Shown one piece after another: positions 1 to 10,600 of a DNA stretch of 64,000 nt. The stretch's first letter is position 1. Every line of letters begins with the position of its first letter. Made by a program: the position numbers and the translations under genes. The DNA is from Phocaeicola faecium (GTDB taxonomy: Bacteria; Bacteroidota; Bacteroidia; Bacteroidales; Bacteroidaceae). The stretch spans positions 1 to 64,000 of the forward strand of contig NZ_JACSPQ010000010.1 in the NCBI RefSeq assembly GCF_014837055.1, read 5' to 3'. The notes beneath the pieces were generated by a model. The model made no database searches. It was not told the DNA's origin and saw only the letters and a list, made by a program, of their open reading frames with translations.

Positions 1-78
1 GGGATTCGAACCCGTGATACGCTTTTGACGTATACACGCTTTCCAGGCGTGCCTCTTCAACCACTCGAGCACCTCTCC
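1..78 (-). tRNA. tRNA-Ser (GGA), 3' end cut by window edge
   Basis: On the minus strand the sequence begins GGAGAGGTGCTCGAGTGG, typical of the acceptor and D arm of a class II tRNA. It has a long variable arm and a T-loop reading GGGTTCGAATCCC at the window edge. The anticodon loop CTGGAAA places GGA as anticodon, reading UCC/UCU serine codons. The 3' half of the acceptor stem and the CCA position lie before base 1, so the gene is truncated here only by the window. The variable-arm length fits Ser. Confidence 0.93.
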
Positions 79-210
79 ATCATATCGGATGCAAATTAAT
101 AAATAAATTGCAAACGACAAATGATTACTTGTACAAATGTATTCTTTTTTTTTGTCTTACCTAACATTCACTTTAGCAAACTTTGATTATTCCTATAAAT
201 TTAATGAATT

Positions 211-999
211 TTAAATGTTTTTCGCTGTCTTCTTGAAGACTTTTAGAGCGTTTTTCGTTGTAGCATAAGCAATGTCTGCGGTAGGTACATCGTATATTTC
301 TGCAAGTTTTTCTGCTATCTTGGTTAGATAAGCGCTTTCGTTTCTTTTACCTCTGTACGGAACAGGAGCAAGGTATGGGGAGTCTGTTTCTAAAACGATT
401 CGGTTTAGCGGAACGGTTTTTAGGGTTTCAGGCAAAAGATTTCGCTTGAAAGTAACCACTCCGTTTATGCCTAACATAAATCCATCATACTCCAACAGCT
501 TATGTGCTTCTTCTTCTGTTCCTGAAAAGCAATGAAAAATACCATGTAGCTTTGTGTCTTTGTAAGGTTCGAAAACCGTCATTAAATCTGTGAAAGCATT
601 ACGGCAATGGATAATCAGGGGCAAGTCTTTTTCTAATGCCCATTGGATTTGTGTTTCCAATGCTTGCATTTGTTCTTTTCGGAAAGTTTTGTCCCAATAC
701 AAGTCTAACCCGACTTCGCCGATGCCATAAAATCTGCGTGCAGAGTCTAACCATTTTCTTATGACGTTTAAACGTTGTTTCCAATTCTCGTCTACAGAAG
801 TGGGGTGTAATCCAATCAAAGGGTAACATTCGTCATGGTTTTCGCATAGAGAAAGCATCGCTTCAACTGTAGTGTCGTCTATGTTCGGCATAAACAGTCT
901 GCTTACTCCTGATTCTCTGGCACGGATGATGGCAAGTTCTCGATCTTCGTCGAATTCTTCCGTGTAAAGGTGTGTATGTGTGTCTATTAAAGCTATCAT
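211..999 (-). CDS. TatD family metal-dependent DNase
   Basis: 262 aa, normal length for the TatD hydrolase family (TIM barrel, two-metal deoxyribonuclease/exonuclease, cytoplasmic). Visible metal ligands: HTH at H8/H10 near the N-terminus, E95 in GEVGLDLYW, H131 in IIHCRNAF, H156 in FHCFSG and D206 in LETDSPYLAP. The stop of the upstream polyprenyl synthase gene is only 4 bases before this start, so the two are probably cotranscribed. The assignment to family is secure. The physiological role (DNA repair or turnover of oxidised ends) is only known for distant homologues. Confidence 0.93.
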   Translation of the reverse strand: MIALIDTHTHLYTEEFDEDRELAIIRARESGVSRLFMPNIDDTTVEAMLSLCENHDECYPLIGLHPTSVDENWKQRLNVIRKWLDSARRFYGIGEVGLDLYWDKTFRKEQMQALETQIQWALEKDLPLIIHCRNAFTDLMTVFEPYKDTKLHGIFHCFSGTEEEAHKLLEYDGFMLGINGVVTFKRNLLPETLKTVPLNRIVLETDSPYLAPVPYRGKRNESAYLTKIAEKLAEIYDVPTADIAYATTKNALKVFKKTAKNI

Positions 1000-1003
1000 G
1001 GTT

Positions 1004-1987
1004 TTATAATTTACGGTCTACTAAGCGACAAACGAATGAGCGTAAGTTTTCTTTGAGTGAATCTTCTACCGAAACCTTGTCTAATAGAGCCAATCCTTCA
1101 GCGTAATATCTTTGGATTTCTGTTTTGCAGGCAGTGGCAATTCCTACCTTATTATATATATGTGTAACGGCGGCAATCTTTTCGTCCGGATTGAAGTCCG
1201 TAGCTTCCAACCAGTATTTCAGAATCTCTTTGTCGTTTCCTTCCGCACTGTTCAGAGCGGTTATCAGCATGTAAGTTTTCTTATTGCATAGGATGTCACC
1301 TCCAATTTTCTTTCCGAAAACAGCCGGGTCTCCATACACGTCTAAATAATCATCTTGTAGTTGGAATGCTAATCCCATTTTGATACCGAAGTCATATAAA
1401 CATTGTGCGTCTTCGGCTGGTGCTCCTCCTAAGATAGCCCCAATCTTTAAAGCGCCAGCTAAGAGGACAGAAGTTTTCAAACGAATCATTTCGATGTATT
1501 CTTCTATTGTAACATCTTCGCGGGTTTCAAACTCCATGTCCCATTGCTGTCCTTCGCATACTTCAAGCGTTGTTTTGCTGAATGTTTCCATTACAGAACG
1601 CATATATGCAGTTGGGCAATCTTGCATGGTGAGTTGGTAAGCAAGTATCAGCATGGCATCTCCTGATAGGATGGCTGTGTTTTCGTTCCATTTTTTATGA
1701 ACCACAGGTTTTCCCCTGCGCATTTCTGCTTTATCCATTAAGTCGTCATGCAGCAACGTGAAATTGTGATAAGTTTCTATTCCGGCAGCTTGTGGGAAAA
1801 TTTGTTCTACATCTTCCTTATACAGATTATATGCCAACAGCATTAAGACGGGGCGCAGACGTTTCCCCCCTAATGACAAAACATACTCTATGGGTTCGTA
1901 CAAACCTTTGGGTTCGTGCATATAAGATAGATTTTCTATGTAGTTATGTATTTGTTTGAATAGCTGTTCGCTTGTTTGTTGTATCAT
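1004..1987 (-). CDS. polyprenyl (isoprenoid) diphosphate synthase
   Basis: 327 aa trans-isoprenyl diphosphate synthase. It condenses isopentenyl diphosphate with an allylic diphosphate to give a linear prenyl chain (quinone side chain or similar). The two Asp-rich motifs are present: first DDLMD at residues 81-85, second DDYLD at 212-216, plus GGKRLRP near residue 40. The first motif has two residues between the Asp pairs, as in GGPP/long-chain synthases, rather than the longer insert of bacterial FPP synthases, so product length cannot be fixed by eye. It is first gene of a two-gene unit with the TatD gene. Confidence 0.9.
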   Translation of the reverse strand: MIQQTSEQLFKQIHNYIENLSYMHEPKGLYEPIEYVLSLGGKRLRPVLMLLAYNLYKEDVEQIFPQAAGIETYHNFTLLHDDLMDKAEMRRGKPVVHKKWNENTAILSGDAMLILAYQLTMQDCPTAYMRSVMETFSKTTLEVCEGQQWDMEFETREDVTIEEYIEMIRLKTSVLLAGALKIGAILGGAPAEDAQCLYDFGIKMGLAFQLQDDYLDVYGDPAVFGKKIGGDILCNKKTYMLITALNSAEGNDKEILKYWLEATDFNPDEKIAAVTHIYNKVGIATACKTEIQRYYAEGLALLDKVSVEDSLKENLRSFVCRLVDRKL

Positions 1988-2137
1988 ATCTTATTAAGTA
2001 TTAAGAACTTCTTGAGTGAAAAGGTAAAAGACCTGCAAACATTCAAATGCGGATGCTTACAAGCCTTTTACTCATTTTTTTATGGAGAAGTATAGGAATT
2101 ATCTCTGATAATAGGTCAGAGTCCTATCTGTTCTCGT

Positions 2138-2827
2138 TTACTGCAATTTAAATGTTACCGGAACAGTGTATTTTACACGTACAGGTTTTCCACGCTGTTT
2201 TCCGGGTTTCCATTTGGGCATCATTTGGATAACTCGTAATGCTTCTTTGTCGAGATAAGGGTCGACAGTACGCATTACCACCGGGTCAACGATAGAGCCG
2301 TCCTGATTAACCACAAATTGGATAATGACACGTCCTTGAATACCGTTTTCCTGTGCGATAGTCGGATATTTGATGTTTTTACTGATGAATTTCAAACATT
2401 CCGCCATACCTCCCGGAAACTCCGGCATTTCTTCTACGACTTGGAATATCTGTTGTTCTTCCGGTTCCTCTTCTTCCACTTCAACCGGTACATATTTGAT
2501 TTCTACCGCTTGATTATTTTCTTCACTGGAAGAAATTGTCGATTCTTCTACATTGGCATCGTTATCGGCAATTTGCAACACTTCTTCCATTTTCGGGGCT
2601 TCGGGTGGAGGAGGAGTTTCGGGTTGTTTTTCTTCTTGTTCCGTAATAGGAATCATTTCCTCTTCAAAAATCGGCTCAGTGATACCCGTGTCGGTTACGA
2701 TTTTTTTGTCACGTTCTGTCCATTCGAAAGCAACAAACATCGCTGCCAAAACCAGTACAAAACCGATTAACAGTCCGGTAGTTCTTTTGCTTTCCAGATC
2801 TGCTTTGGGCGATTTCTTGATTTCCAT
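2138..2827 (-). CDS. energy transducer TonB
   Basis: 229 aa. A short cytoplasmic N-terminus with basic residues is followed by one membrane segment (about residues 18-36, TTGLLIGFVLVLAAMFVAF). An acidic/Pro-rich periplasmic linker rich in Glu and Pro comes next, then a C-terminal TonB domain with the Bacteroidetes-type entry motif MPEFPGG and the ending RVKYTVPVTFKLQ. It should couple the proton motive force via ExbB/ExbD to outer-membrane TonB-dependent receptors. No exbB or exbD is adjacent. A good promoter lies upstream (-7 TATATTTG at 2863-2870 minus, TTTG 19 bp before it). Confidence 0.92.
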   Translation of the reverse strand: MEIKKSPKADLESKRTTGLLIGFVLVLAAMFVAFEWTERDKKIVTDTGITEPIFEEEMIPITEQEEKQPETPPPPEAPKMEEVLQIADNDANVEESTISSSEENNQAVEIKYVPVEVEEEEPEEQQIFQVVEEMPEFPGGMAECLKFISKNIKYPTIAQENGIQGRVIIQFVVNQDGSIVDPVVMRTVDPYLDKEALRVIQMMPKWKPGKQRGKPVRVKYTVPVTFKLQ

Positions 2828-2862
2828 AAATAATTTATTAAGGTTTATAAATCTCTATCTTG

Positions 2863-2893
2863 CAAATATAAGGTTTTTCTTTCTAAAACCAAA
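2863..2893 (-). promoter_or_regulatory. Bacteroidetes-type promoter of tonB
   Basis: Minus strand: TTTG (-33 element, 2890-2893), 19-bp spacer, then TATATTTG (-7 element, 2863-2870), matching the known TTTG / TAnnTTTG arrangement of the primary sigma factor of Bacteroides. It is about 35 bp before the tonB start. This is the best-formed promoter in the window. Confidence 0.7.
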
Positions 2894-2941
2894 CATCTGA
2901 GGGTAAAATCTCATTAATACGTTAAACGAATGGTTACTGCT

Positions 2942-4999
2942 TTATTTTACAACGATTTCATCGACAAAAAGAACTGAGCCTTGTATGTCGCCCTGCATGG
3001 CTTGGTAGCGTACGTAGCGGGCAGAAGTTTCTCCCGTCCACCCGAAGTTTTTGAACGATACGGCATCGTCTTTTACTATCTTGTGGTCGATTTTTGTTAA
3101 CTCGCTATATTCTTTTCCGTCTTGCGAAACTGAAATTATAACTTGGGCAGGCATATAAACATACGGGCCGCATATTTGCATGAAGTCTGCTCCGATGGAG
3201 TGTAGTGTGGTTTCTTCGCCCAAATCGATTACAACATCCATGTCTTTTACATAGCCCAACCACCGTTTATCGTTATAGTTCCATCCTCCGCGCAATCCGT
3301 CGGTTAAGGTTTTAGCTCCGTTAGCGGGGTAATTTTCCCAGTAGGGGATATTAAACGTGACAGGCTTGTCTTTTGCCAGATGTTCTATCGGTTCTAATGC
3401 TTCTTTGCGGTTGCCTATTTCCTGACTGTAGTCAAAAGTGTTGTATCCTTTCGCTTTTATTTCGGGGATGATTTTCAGAATACGTTGGCGGAAAGAATCC
3501 CATGATTTGTTGGCAGGTTGTGTCCATGCTACTTCAGCCAAAGCAATGGCACGCGGGTAGAGCATGTATTCCATGTGTTCGTCTGTTGGGATATATTCTG
3601 CAAACAGGTTTCCTTGTACTCCTTTTATTAACTTAGCTTCTTCTTGTGACAATGAGTCGGGCACGGGGTCGTAGCCATACATCTTGTTTAGCGGCAAATA
3701 TCCTCCTATGGCTTCGGGCTGCGAATAAGGAGCATCTTGGTAGGCATCGAAATAACAATACTCTCCCGGAGTCATGATGGCGGGATGTCCGTCGCGCACG
3801 GCTTTGATGCCTCCTTCTTCACCACGCCATGACATTACGGCGGCGTTGGGAGCCACTCCACCCTGCAAGATTTCGTCCCATCCCAGCAGCGTTTTTCCTT
3901 TTGCGTTTAAAAAACGCTCTATTCGGTGAATCAGGTAGCTTTGTAATTCGTCTACGTCTTTGAGTCCTTCTTTTTTCATGCGTGCCTGACAGAGCGGACA
4001 AGTTTTCCATGATGCTTTGCTTGCTTCGTCTCCGCCTATGTGGATGTATTGCGAGGGGAATAACTCTACCACTTCCGACAATACGTTTTCCAGAAATTCA
4101 AATGTCTTTTCATTGCCGATACAGAAGTCGCCTTGCTTGTAAGGCTCGTGTGTACATGACAGTTCGGGGTAAGCCGTCAGCACCTCTTCAGAGTGAGAAG
4201 GCATTTCTATTTCAGGGATAATGGTAACACACCGCAGGCGTGCATATTCTAACAGTTCGCGTATTTGGTCTTGCGTGTAATATCCTCCGTATGCTTCCGG
4301 GTCGGTTTGTTCACAGTATTGGCGTTCTCCTTCCCACCATGCTTTCCATGTGGCCGGTTTACGCCATGCGGCAAATTCCGTCAGGCGGGGATATTGCTTG
4401 ATTTCCAGTCGCCATCCGGCACCGTCGGTCAGGTGTAGGTGCAAACGGTTGATTTTGTAAGAAGCCAGCAGGTCGATTTGTTTTTTCAGAAAGTCTATTG
4501 TCCGGAAGTGGCGGGAAACATCAAGCATGATTCCGCGGTACTCAAACCGAGGTTCGTCGACGATGGTTACCGCCTGCACTTTTCCTCCTCCGGCTTTAGC
4601 CAGTTGCAGCAACGTCTGTACGCCGTAAAACAGTCCGGCGTCTGAAGTTGCTTGTATACTGATGGTTTCGGGACGGACCGTTAGCGTGTATCCTTCGGGG
4701 TGATGAACAGTAGGTAACTGCTCCACACGCTCCAGCAGAATCATGTTTCGTTCCGGAACCGTTTTTGCATACTGTACCGGCAGTTGTCCGCTGCTTTTAA
4801 AAGCTGTGTTGATGATGGTACTGTCTATACCACTTCCTTTCAGAGTTATCCAAGTATCATTGTTCCAATTGAATGTTCCGTTATCTACGGTGCATGACAA
4901 GGGGGTAGGGGTCAGCTCTACGGTAGCCTGTTTGTCGGAACAACTGCTCACGAGGCAAGCAGATACGATGCAATATAAAGGAAATAAGAATTTTTTCAT
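2942..4999 (-). CDS. beta-N-acetylhexosaminidase, GH20, lipoprotein
   Basis: 685 aa from the ATG at 4997-4999 (MKKFLFPLY...). A TTG three codons earlier is possible but less likely. Type II signal with lipobox ending VSSC, so an outer-membrane/surface lipoprotein. Domains: GH20 N-terminal alpha/beta domain, GH20 TIM barrel with RGIMLDVSRHF and the catalytic Asp-Glu pair in HIGGDEASKASW, then a C-terminal discoidin-like beta domain (FVDEIVVK end). It releases terminal beta-GlcNAc/GalNAc from host glycans or chitobiose. It sits 5 bp after a second GH20 gene, so the pair is an operon. Substrate is inferred from family only. Confidence 0.93.
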   Translation of the reverse strand: MKKFLFPLYCIVSACLVSSCSDKQATVELTPTPLSCTVDNGTFNWNNDTWITLKGSGIDSTIINTAFKSSGQLPVQYAKTVPERNMILLERVEQLPTVHHPEGYTLTVRPETISIQATSDAGLFYGVQTLLQLAKAGGGKVQAVTIVDEPRFEYRGIMLDVSRHFRTIDFLKKQIDLLASYKINRLHLHLTDGAGWRLEIKQYPRLTEFAAWRKPATWKAWWEGERQYCEQTDPEAYGGYYTQDQIRELLEYARLRCVTIIPEIEMPSHSEEVLTAYPELSCTHEPYKQGDFCIGNEKTFEFLENVLSEVVELFPSQYIHIGGDEASKASWKTCPLCQARMKKEGLKDVDELQSYLIHRIERFLNAKGKTLLGWDEILQGGVAPNAAVMSWRGEEGGIKAVRDGHPAIMTPGEYCYFDAYQDAPYSQPEAIGGYLPLNKMYGYDPVPDSLSQEEAKLIKGVQGNLFAEYIPTDEHMEYMLYPRAIALAEVAWTQPANKSWDSFRQRILKIIPEIKAKGYNTFDYSQEIGNRKEALEPIEHLAKDKPVTFNIPYWENYPANGAKTLTDGLRGGWNYNDKRWLGYVKDMDVVIDLGEETTLHSIGADFMQICGPYVYMPAQVIISVSQDGKEYSELTKIDHKIVKDDAVSFKNFGWTGETSARYVRYQAMQGDIQGSVLFVDEIVVK

Positions 5000-5004
5000 A
5001 TTTG

Positions 5005-7347
5005 TCAATTTAAAATGATTTCATCTACGTATAACATTGCCGGGATACCCTTTGCTTCATGCCATTCAGGCATGGATTTTTCACCGCTTACTGTAACTTT
5101 TACAAAACGTGTTTTCACCGGGTCGAAAGTCAATGTGTGGGTATGTATGCCTTCTTCAGTGCTCGGTTCCATAGTCGGGTAAGATTTCGAAGCTACTTTT
5201 TTGTATGCCTTTCCGTCTTCCGACACCTCCACCGTGTATTCTTTGACATCGAATATCCAGCCTCCTTGCCATACGAACGTATGGATGGTAGCCGAACCCA
5301 CTTCTGTCGGTTCTTCCAAGTCGATTACAGCCTCAAGGCTCTTGCCCTGTACACTGATCCAGCGTCCGGAATCGCGTCCCATGCCACCTTTGCGTCCGTC
5401 AACCAAAACGGCAGCTTTTTCCGGTTTCAGATTTTCTTTTCCGGGTTGCAATACCAGCGATATGGGTTTCATGAATCCTTTATGCGTCTGTATCGTGTCG
5501 GTATAAATGCGGCTTGCTCCTCGTGAGGGGTGTACCGTCATGGTTTTCAGTACCGAGGCAGATGTTATCATGAACGGTTCGGTGTATTGCTCCGATTGTT
5601 CTGTCGGGTCTGTGCCGTCAAGAGTGTAGTAAATCGGGTCATCTGCCAGCGATGACAGCGTAACCTGTAAGCCCTTCTGTTCGGTTATAGGCTTGATGTC
5701 TACATTTACGTCGTAAATATGTTTTGCATAATTCCAGCCCATGCAATCGTAGATATCAGTCAGTTGAGGCATCCGTTTCAAGAAATCTTTGTAGTTCTTC
5801 AGTTCGGGTGCGCTCCATTGTACCTCACACAAGGCAGCCATACGTGGAAGCACCATGTATTGCACTTGGCTGAACGTTCCGATATACTCTGTCCACAAGT
5901 TGGCTTGAACACCTTTTATATATTGTGCTTCTTCCGGTTTCAGCACCGACGGGATAGGCTCGTAGCTGTATACCTTTTCGATGGGCACGTAACCGCCGAT
6001 GGCAAGCGGCTCGTTTTCAGTATCTTTTGTCTGATAATAATCGAAATACAGATAAGTATTCGGGGTCATGATAACATCATGATGCTGGCGTGCAGCTTCT
6101 ATTCCGCCTGTTTCGCCAATCCATGACATCAGTGTAGCATTGGGCGACAAGCCGCCTTCCAATATTTCTGTCCATCCGATAATTTTCTTACCCTTTGTGC
6201 TTAAGAACTTTTCGGCTTCATTGATGATGTAGCTTTGCAGGCGTTGCTCTTTTGTGTGGTGGGCGTCCGATTTCAAACCGAGCGCACGGATGCGTGCCTG
6301 ACATTTCGGACATTTCTCCCAACGTACTTTCGGGCATTCGTCGCCTCCGATGTGGATGTATTCCGACGGGAATAAGTCTGCCACTTCCGCCAACACATCT
6401 TTTATGAACTGAAGGGTGAAATCGTTTCCTGCACACAAAACATCATCCGAAATTCCCCATATTTTTCTTACTTCATACGGTCCTCCCGTACATCCTAATT
6501 CGGGATATGCTGTCAGTGCAGCTTGCATGTGTCCCGGCAGGTCTATTTCGGGTATGATTGTAACATAACGCTCGGCAGCATAAGCTATGACTTCTTTGAT
6601 TTGCTCCTGTGTGAAATATCCGCCGTAGGGAGTTCCGTCGTATTTGCCCGACCCCCATCTGCCTACCAGCGTTTCAGAGCGTTGAGAAGCAACAGACTGT
6701 AGTTTGGGGTATTTCTTGATTTCGATGCGCCATCCCTGATCATCGGTCAGGTGCCAATGGAAACGGTTCATGTTATGCAGCACAAGCATGTCGATGTAAG
6801 TTTTCACTTCGTCCATGTTGAAGAAGTGCCGGGATACATCTAAATGCATCCCCCGATAACCAAAACGCGGAGCATCGCTTATCTCAACCGCCGGAAGGTT
6901 TACTTCTACATTCTGTGCCACGGGCAATGATTTGCGTAACGTCTGGATGCCGTAAAAGACACCGGCTTCCGATGCGCCTGTAATTATGATTTGCTCTCCG
7001 CCAACCGTCAATTTGTATGCCTCCGGATTGTCGTTCTCCAGTCCTAAGCAAAGACATACGGCTCCTTTTTCCGGTTCGCCTTCTTTTATATTCAATGCAA
7101 GTCCCGTTTGCTTTTGTACGTACGAAGCCAAAAATTCGGCATTCTTTTTCATCTTTTCATTCCCTGCCGGGTATACGATGTTTACTCCTTCTTTCAAGAG
7201 GAACATGTCGTTTGTCACTTCCGAGACTTGTAACGGTTTCGGTATTACCTGATAGTTTGCCATGATAATTTCTTTGTTGGAACAAGATACGGCAAGAACC
7301 CCTGCCAATAATAGTCCCCCGATTTTAAATTTCCAATAATTTATCAT
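5005..7347 (-). CDS. beta-N-acetylhexosaminidase, GH20, lipoprotein (larger paralogue)
   Basis: 780 aa. Lipoprotein signal with lipobox AVSC near residue 22. The GH20 N-terminal domain is followed by a barrel with YRGMHLDVSRHFF, HWHLTDDQGWRIEIKKYP and the catalytic pair in YIHIGGDECPKVRW. A chitobiase-type region (YYTLDGTDPTEQS) and a C-terminal F5/8C-like carbohydrate-binding domain (PAMLYVDEIILN) follow. The longer C-terminus distinguishes it from the adjacent paralogue. First gene of the pair, divergent from the hybrid two-component regulator whose start is 342 bp away, so that regulator probably controls it (inference). Exo-acting on N-glycan or mucin GlcNAc is the usual role. Confidence 0.93.
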   Translation of the reverse strand: MINYWKFKIGGLLLAGVLAVSCSNKEIIMANYQVIPKPLQVSEVTNDMFLLKEGVNIVYPAGNEKMKKNAEFLASYVQKQTGLALNIKEGEPEKGAVCLCLGLENDNPEAYKLTVGGEQIIITGASEAGVFYGIQTLRKSLPVAQNVEVNLPAVEISDAPRFGYRGMHLDVSRHFFNMDEVKTYIDMLVLHNMNRFHWHLTDDQGWRIEIKKYPKLQSVASQRSETLVGRWGSGKYDGTPYGGYFTQEQIKEVIAYAAERYVTIIPEIDLPGHMQAALTAYPELGCTGGPYEVRKIWGISDDVLCAGNDFTLQFIKDVLAEVADLFPSEYIHIGGDECPKVRWEKCPKCQARIRALGLKSDAHHTKEQRLQSYIINEAEKFLSTKGKKIIGWTEILEGGLSPNATLMSWIGETGGIEAARQHHDVIMTPNTYLYFDYYQTKDTENEPLAIGGYVPIEKVYSYEPIPSVLKPEEAQYIKGVQANLWTEYIGTFSQVQYMVLPRMAALCEVQWSAPELKNYKDFLKRMPQLTDIYDCMGWNYAKHIYDVNVDIKPITEQKGLQVTLSSLADDPIYYTLDGTDPTEQSEQYTEPFMITSASVLKTMTVHPSRGASRIYTDTIQTHKGFMKPISLVLQPGKENLKPEKAAVLVDGRKGGMGRDSGRWISVQGKSLEAVIDLEEPTEVGSATIHTFVWQGGWIFDVKEYTVEVSEDGKAYKKVASKSYPTMEPSTEEGIHTHTLTFDPVKTRFVKVTVSGEKSMPEWHEAKGIPAMLYVDEIILN

Positions 7348-7446
7348 ACCGATAGATTAAGGTTAAGTAGTTGATAATAAGTTATAAAAGTCGCTACATC
7401 TTGTATGTGTCAAGTAAGCCTGTACCGGCTTGTTTAAGCCTCCGAA

Positions 7447-7508
7447 AACGCTACCGTATATGTTCCCCAACGCTACCGTATATGTTCATCAACGCATCCG
7501 TATATGTT
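7447..7508. repeat. 22-bp-period modular array A (3 units)
   Basis: Three 18-mers at 7447, 7469 and 7491: AACGCTACCGTATATGTT twice and AACGCATCCGTATATGTT, with 4-bp linkers CCCC and CATC. Each unit parses as 7-4-7 (for example AACGCTA-CCGT-ATATGTT). It lies in the 342-bp gap (7348-7689) between the divergent GH20 pair and the hybrid regulator. Just before it an AAGCC/GGCTT hairpin (7417-7432) is visible. The rest of the gap is AT-rich with no gene. Confidence 0.85.
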
Positions 7509-7689
7509 TTGCAGGTTCTGCTTAGGCTTTGAATGTGCTGTAATCAGAGGCGCAAATTGTAACCATAGGCAAATGTAAAGAATAAAACTTAAACAGCGAA
7601 ACAAAATCACATTATTTAGGAGATGAACTTTGATAAGCCGTCCTTTTTTCCGACATTTGCATGAGAATTATAATCAAGAAAGAACTTGC

Positions 7690-10600
7690 ATGAGAAAAAT
7701 AGTTATCCTGTTATTTAGCTTGATAGTTTCTTTCGTATCTGTTCAGGCTCAAATTTTTAAGTATCTCGGAACAGACGAAGGGCTTAGTAGTCGGCGGGTG
7801 TTATCTGTCAGACAAACAGAGCAAAGCTATATGTGGATACTGACTCATAAAGGGGTAGACCGTTACGACGGTAAGCGGTTTATCCATTATAACTTGCAGA
7901 AAGACGGGCGGACGGTTAATTTTTATCCCAACCTGAATTCACTGAAAACCGATAGCAAGAACAGGCTGTGGGAGATAGGGAAAGACGGGTTGGCGTTTTG
8001 TTTCGACCGGATGAAAAATCAGTTTCAGTTGAAGTTTTACTTGCGCGATTCGTTTCCGGAAACTCGGAAGAAGCCGGTTACCGCGATATATCTTGACAAG
8101 CAGGATAATATTTGGTTTTGTGTCGACAATCAGCAGTACATTTACCGTTGCAGCGAAAACCGCAGTGTCAGGCTTGAGCGTTCTGTGCCGGGTAAGGTAA
8201 TCAGCATTACGCAGGCAAGCGACGATTTGTTTTACATGGCTACCGAGTATCAGCTGTATGCGGTTCGTCTTCAAGGAGGTGCGTTAAGCGATGTGCAGGT
8301 TATTGATTTGAAGAATATCAGCCGGATTAATTACATCTATTATCATGCTTCTTCCGGACAGCTTGTTGTCAATACGCTTTTGGATAAGCTGTTTATTTAT
8401 CATCCGCAGACCCGTGACTTGGTAAGCATGGGCAATACGATGGAAGACATCGGGGTTAATGCCATTATACCTTGTCGGAAAAATAAAGACGAAATACTGA
8501 TAGCCACCGATGGCGATGGTGTTTATAAACTTAATGTTCCGCGCCGTAAGCTGGGACATTTCTTGCAGGAAGATAATAAGCAGTCTAACAAGATGAACGG
8601 AAGCATCATCGAAGATATTTACATTGATTATGCTGATCGGATTTGGATTGCCATTTATCCGATGGGGATTACTGTCTATAACGAGAAATATCCGAGCTAC
8701 GAGTGGGTGAAACATTCGCCTAATTATACCAATTCGTTGGTAAACAACAGCATTAACGGAATCATAGAAGATTCGGAAGGCGATACATGGTATGCTACGG
8801 ATAACGGAGTGAGCTGTTACAATCCGCGTACGAACCGGTGGACGAACTATTGTTCTTCATTCAAAGACGATTTTTATAGCGATAACCATATCTTTTTTTC
8901 TCTTTGCGAAATCCATCCGGGCATTATTTTGGCAGGAGGATATATGTCGGGCGTTTATCTGATAAACAAACGGACGGGGAAGAGTGTGTTTTATCAGCAG
9001 GAAAGCGACCAGAATAACGAAACGCCCGATAAATACATTCGAAGTATTTATAAGGATGACGAGGGGATTATATGGACCGGAGGAATGTACAGTTTGAAAG
9101 CATACGAGCCGGAGAAACGCCAAAAAGTGGTATATGATATAGGGTATTCTATTAACCAGATAACCCGGCGCGATAGCGTTTCGTTGTGGATTGGCTCGAT
9201 GTACGGAATCTATGTATTCGATAAGACGAGAAAAGAGTTGCGTGCTTTTCATTCTGACATTGATTTTGGATGTATTAATACGATTTATACCCCTGAAGAA
9301 CCTGACGGAAATACAAAAACATATTTTGGAACCTATGGCAACGGTTTGTTTGTGGTCGACAATCGGACGGGTGAGATCACTCATTATCATACCGAGAACA
9401 GTAGCTTGCAAACGAATAACATTTTCAGTATTTTGCCGAACCGTAATGGCGGATTGATGTTAGGTACAGAATTGGGACTGTCTCTTTTCAATGAAACCGA
9501 GGAAACATTTACCTATTGGTCGAAAGAACAAGGGTTGTTGCCTGCCGATTTCAATCCCAATGCAGCCGTACGTACGAGCTATGGCAAACTGATATTTGGC
9601 AGTAATGACGGAGCTATCGTATTGCCCGACAGTGTGAGTCTGCCTGATAAATTTTCAAGTCGGATGGTCTTTTCGAACTTTAGCATAATGTATCGCAGTG
9701 TAATACCCGGCGTAAAAGGTTCTCCTCTCGTCCGTCCGCTGGATGAAACACCTTCTATCGAATTGGGTTATAACCAAAATACCTTCTCGCTGGAAGTTTC
9801 TTCGATTAATTATGACAATCCTTCCAACATCCAGTACAGTTGGAAACTTGAAGGGTTTTACGATGGTTGGACACCGCCGTCAAGCGATGGATTGATACGT
9901 TACACCAACCTTTCTCCGGGGAATTATACGCTGAAAGTACGTTCTATCCTGCAAGATAACCATCTTGTGCTGGAAGAACGTACGATACAAATTATTATCG
10001 GCCGACCGTTCTGGTTAACGTTTTGGGCATTCTTGATTTATGCGGCACTTATTATCGGTGCAACTTATGCGTGGTTCCGGTATCAGGTTATAAAGCGCGA
10101 GCGACGAATTTCTAAAGAAAAAATCAATTTCTTTACCAGCGCAGCGCATGATATCCGTACTCCTTTGACTCTGATTAAAGCTCCTTTGAGCGAAATACAG
10201 CGCAATGAGCATTTAAGTGAACAAGGTAAAGCGAATATCGGGCTGGCGATTCAGAACACGGAAAGTTTGTCTGAACTTGCCGATAATTTGCTGAACTTTC
10301 AAAAAGAAGATGTTTATAGTTCACAAACTATCGTGTCTGAACATGAATTAAACGATTATTTGCGGAAGTATTTGCATCCTTTTAAAGAATACGCTTCACA
10401 AATAGGTATCAGCTTGGCATATAAGAGCGACTTTGAAAACTTGACGGTGTGGATAGACCGGAACAAGATGGATTCGATTATCCGTAATCTGTTATCGAAT
10501 GCTCTGAAATATACTCCACAAGGCGGAAGCATTACAGTTGAAGCATGGCATAATAAGAACCGGTGGTTTCTTTGTGTCTCTGATACAGGAATTGGCATTC

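Noticed and set aside
2024-2071. GTAAAAG/CTTTTAC hairpin downstream of tonB
   Set aside because: Only a 7-bp AT-rich stem with a 34-base loop; too weak to call a terminator.
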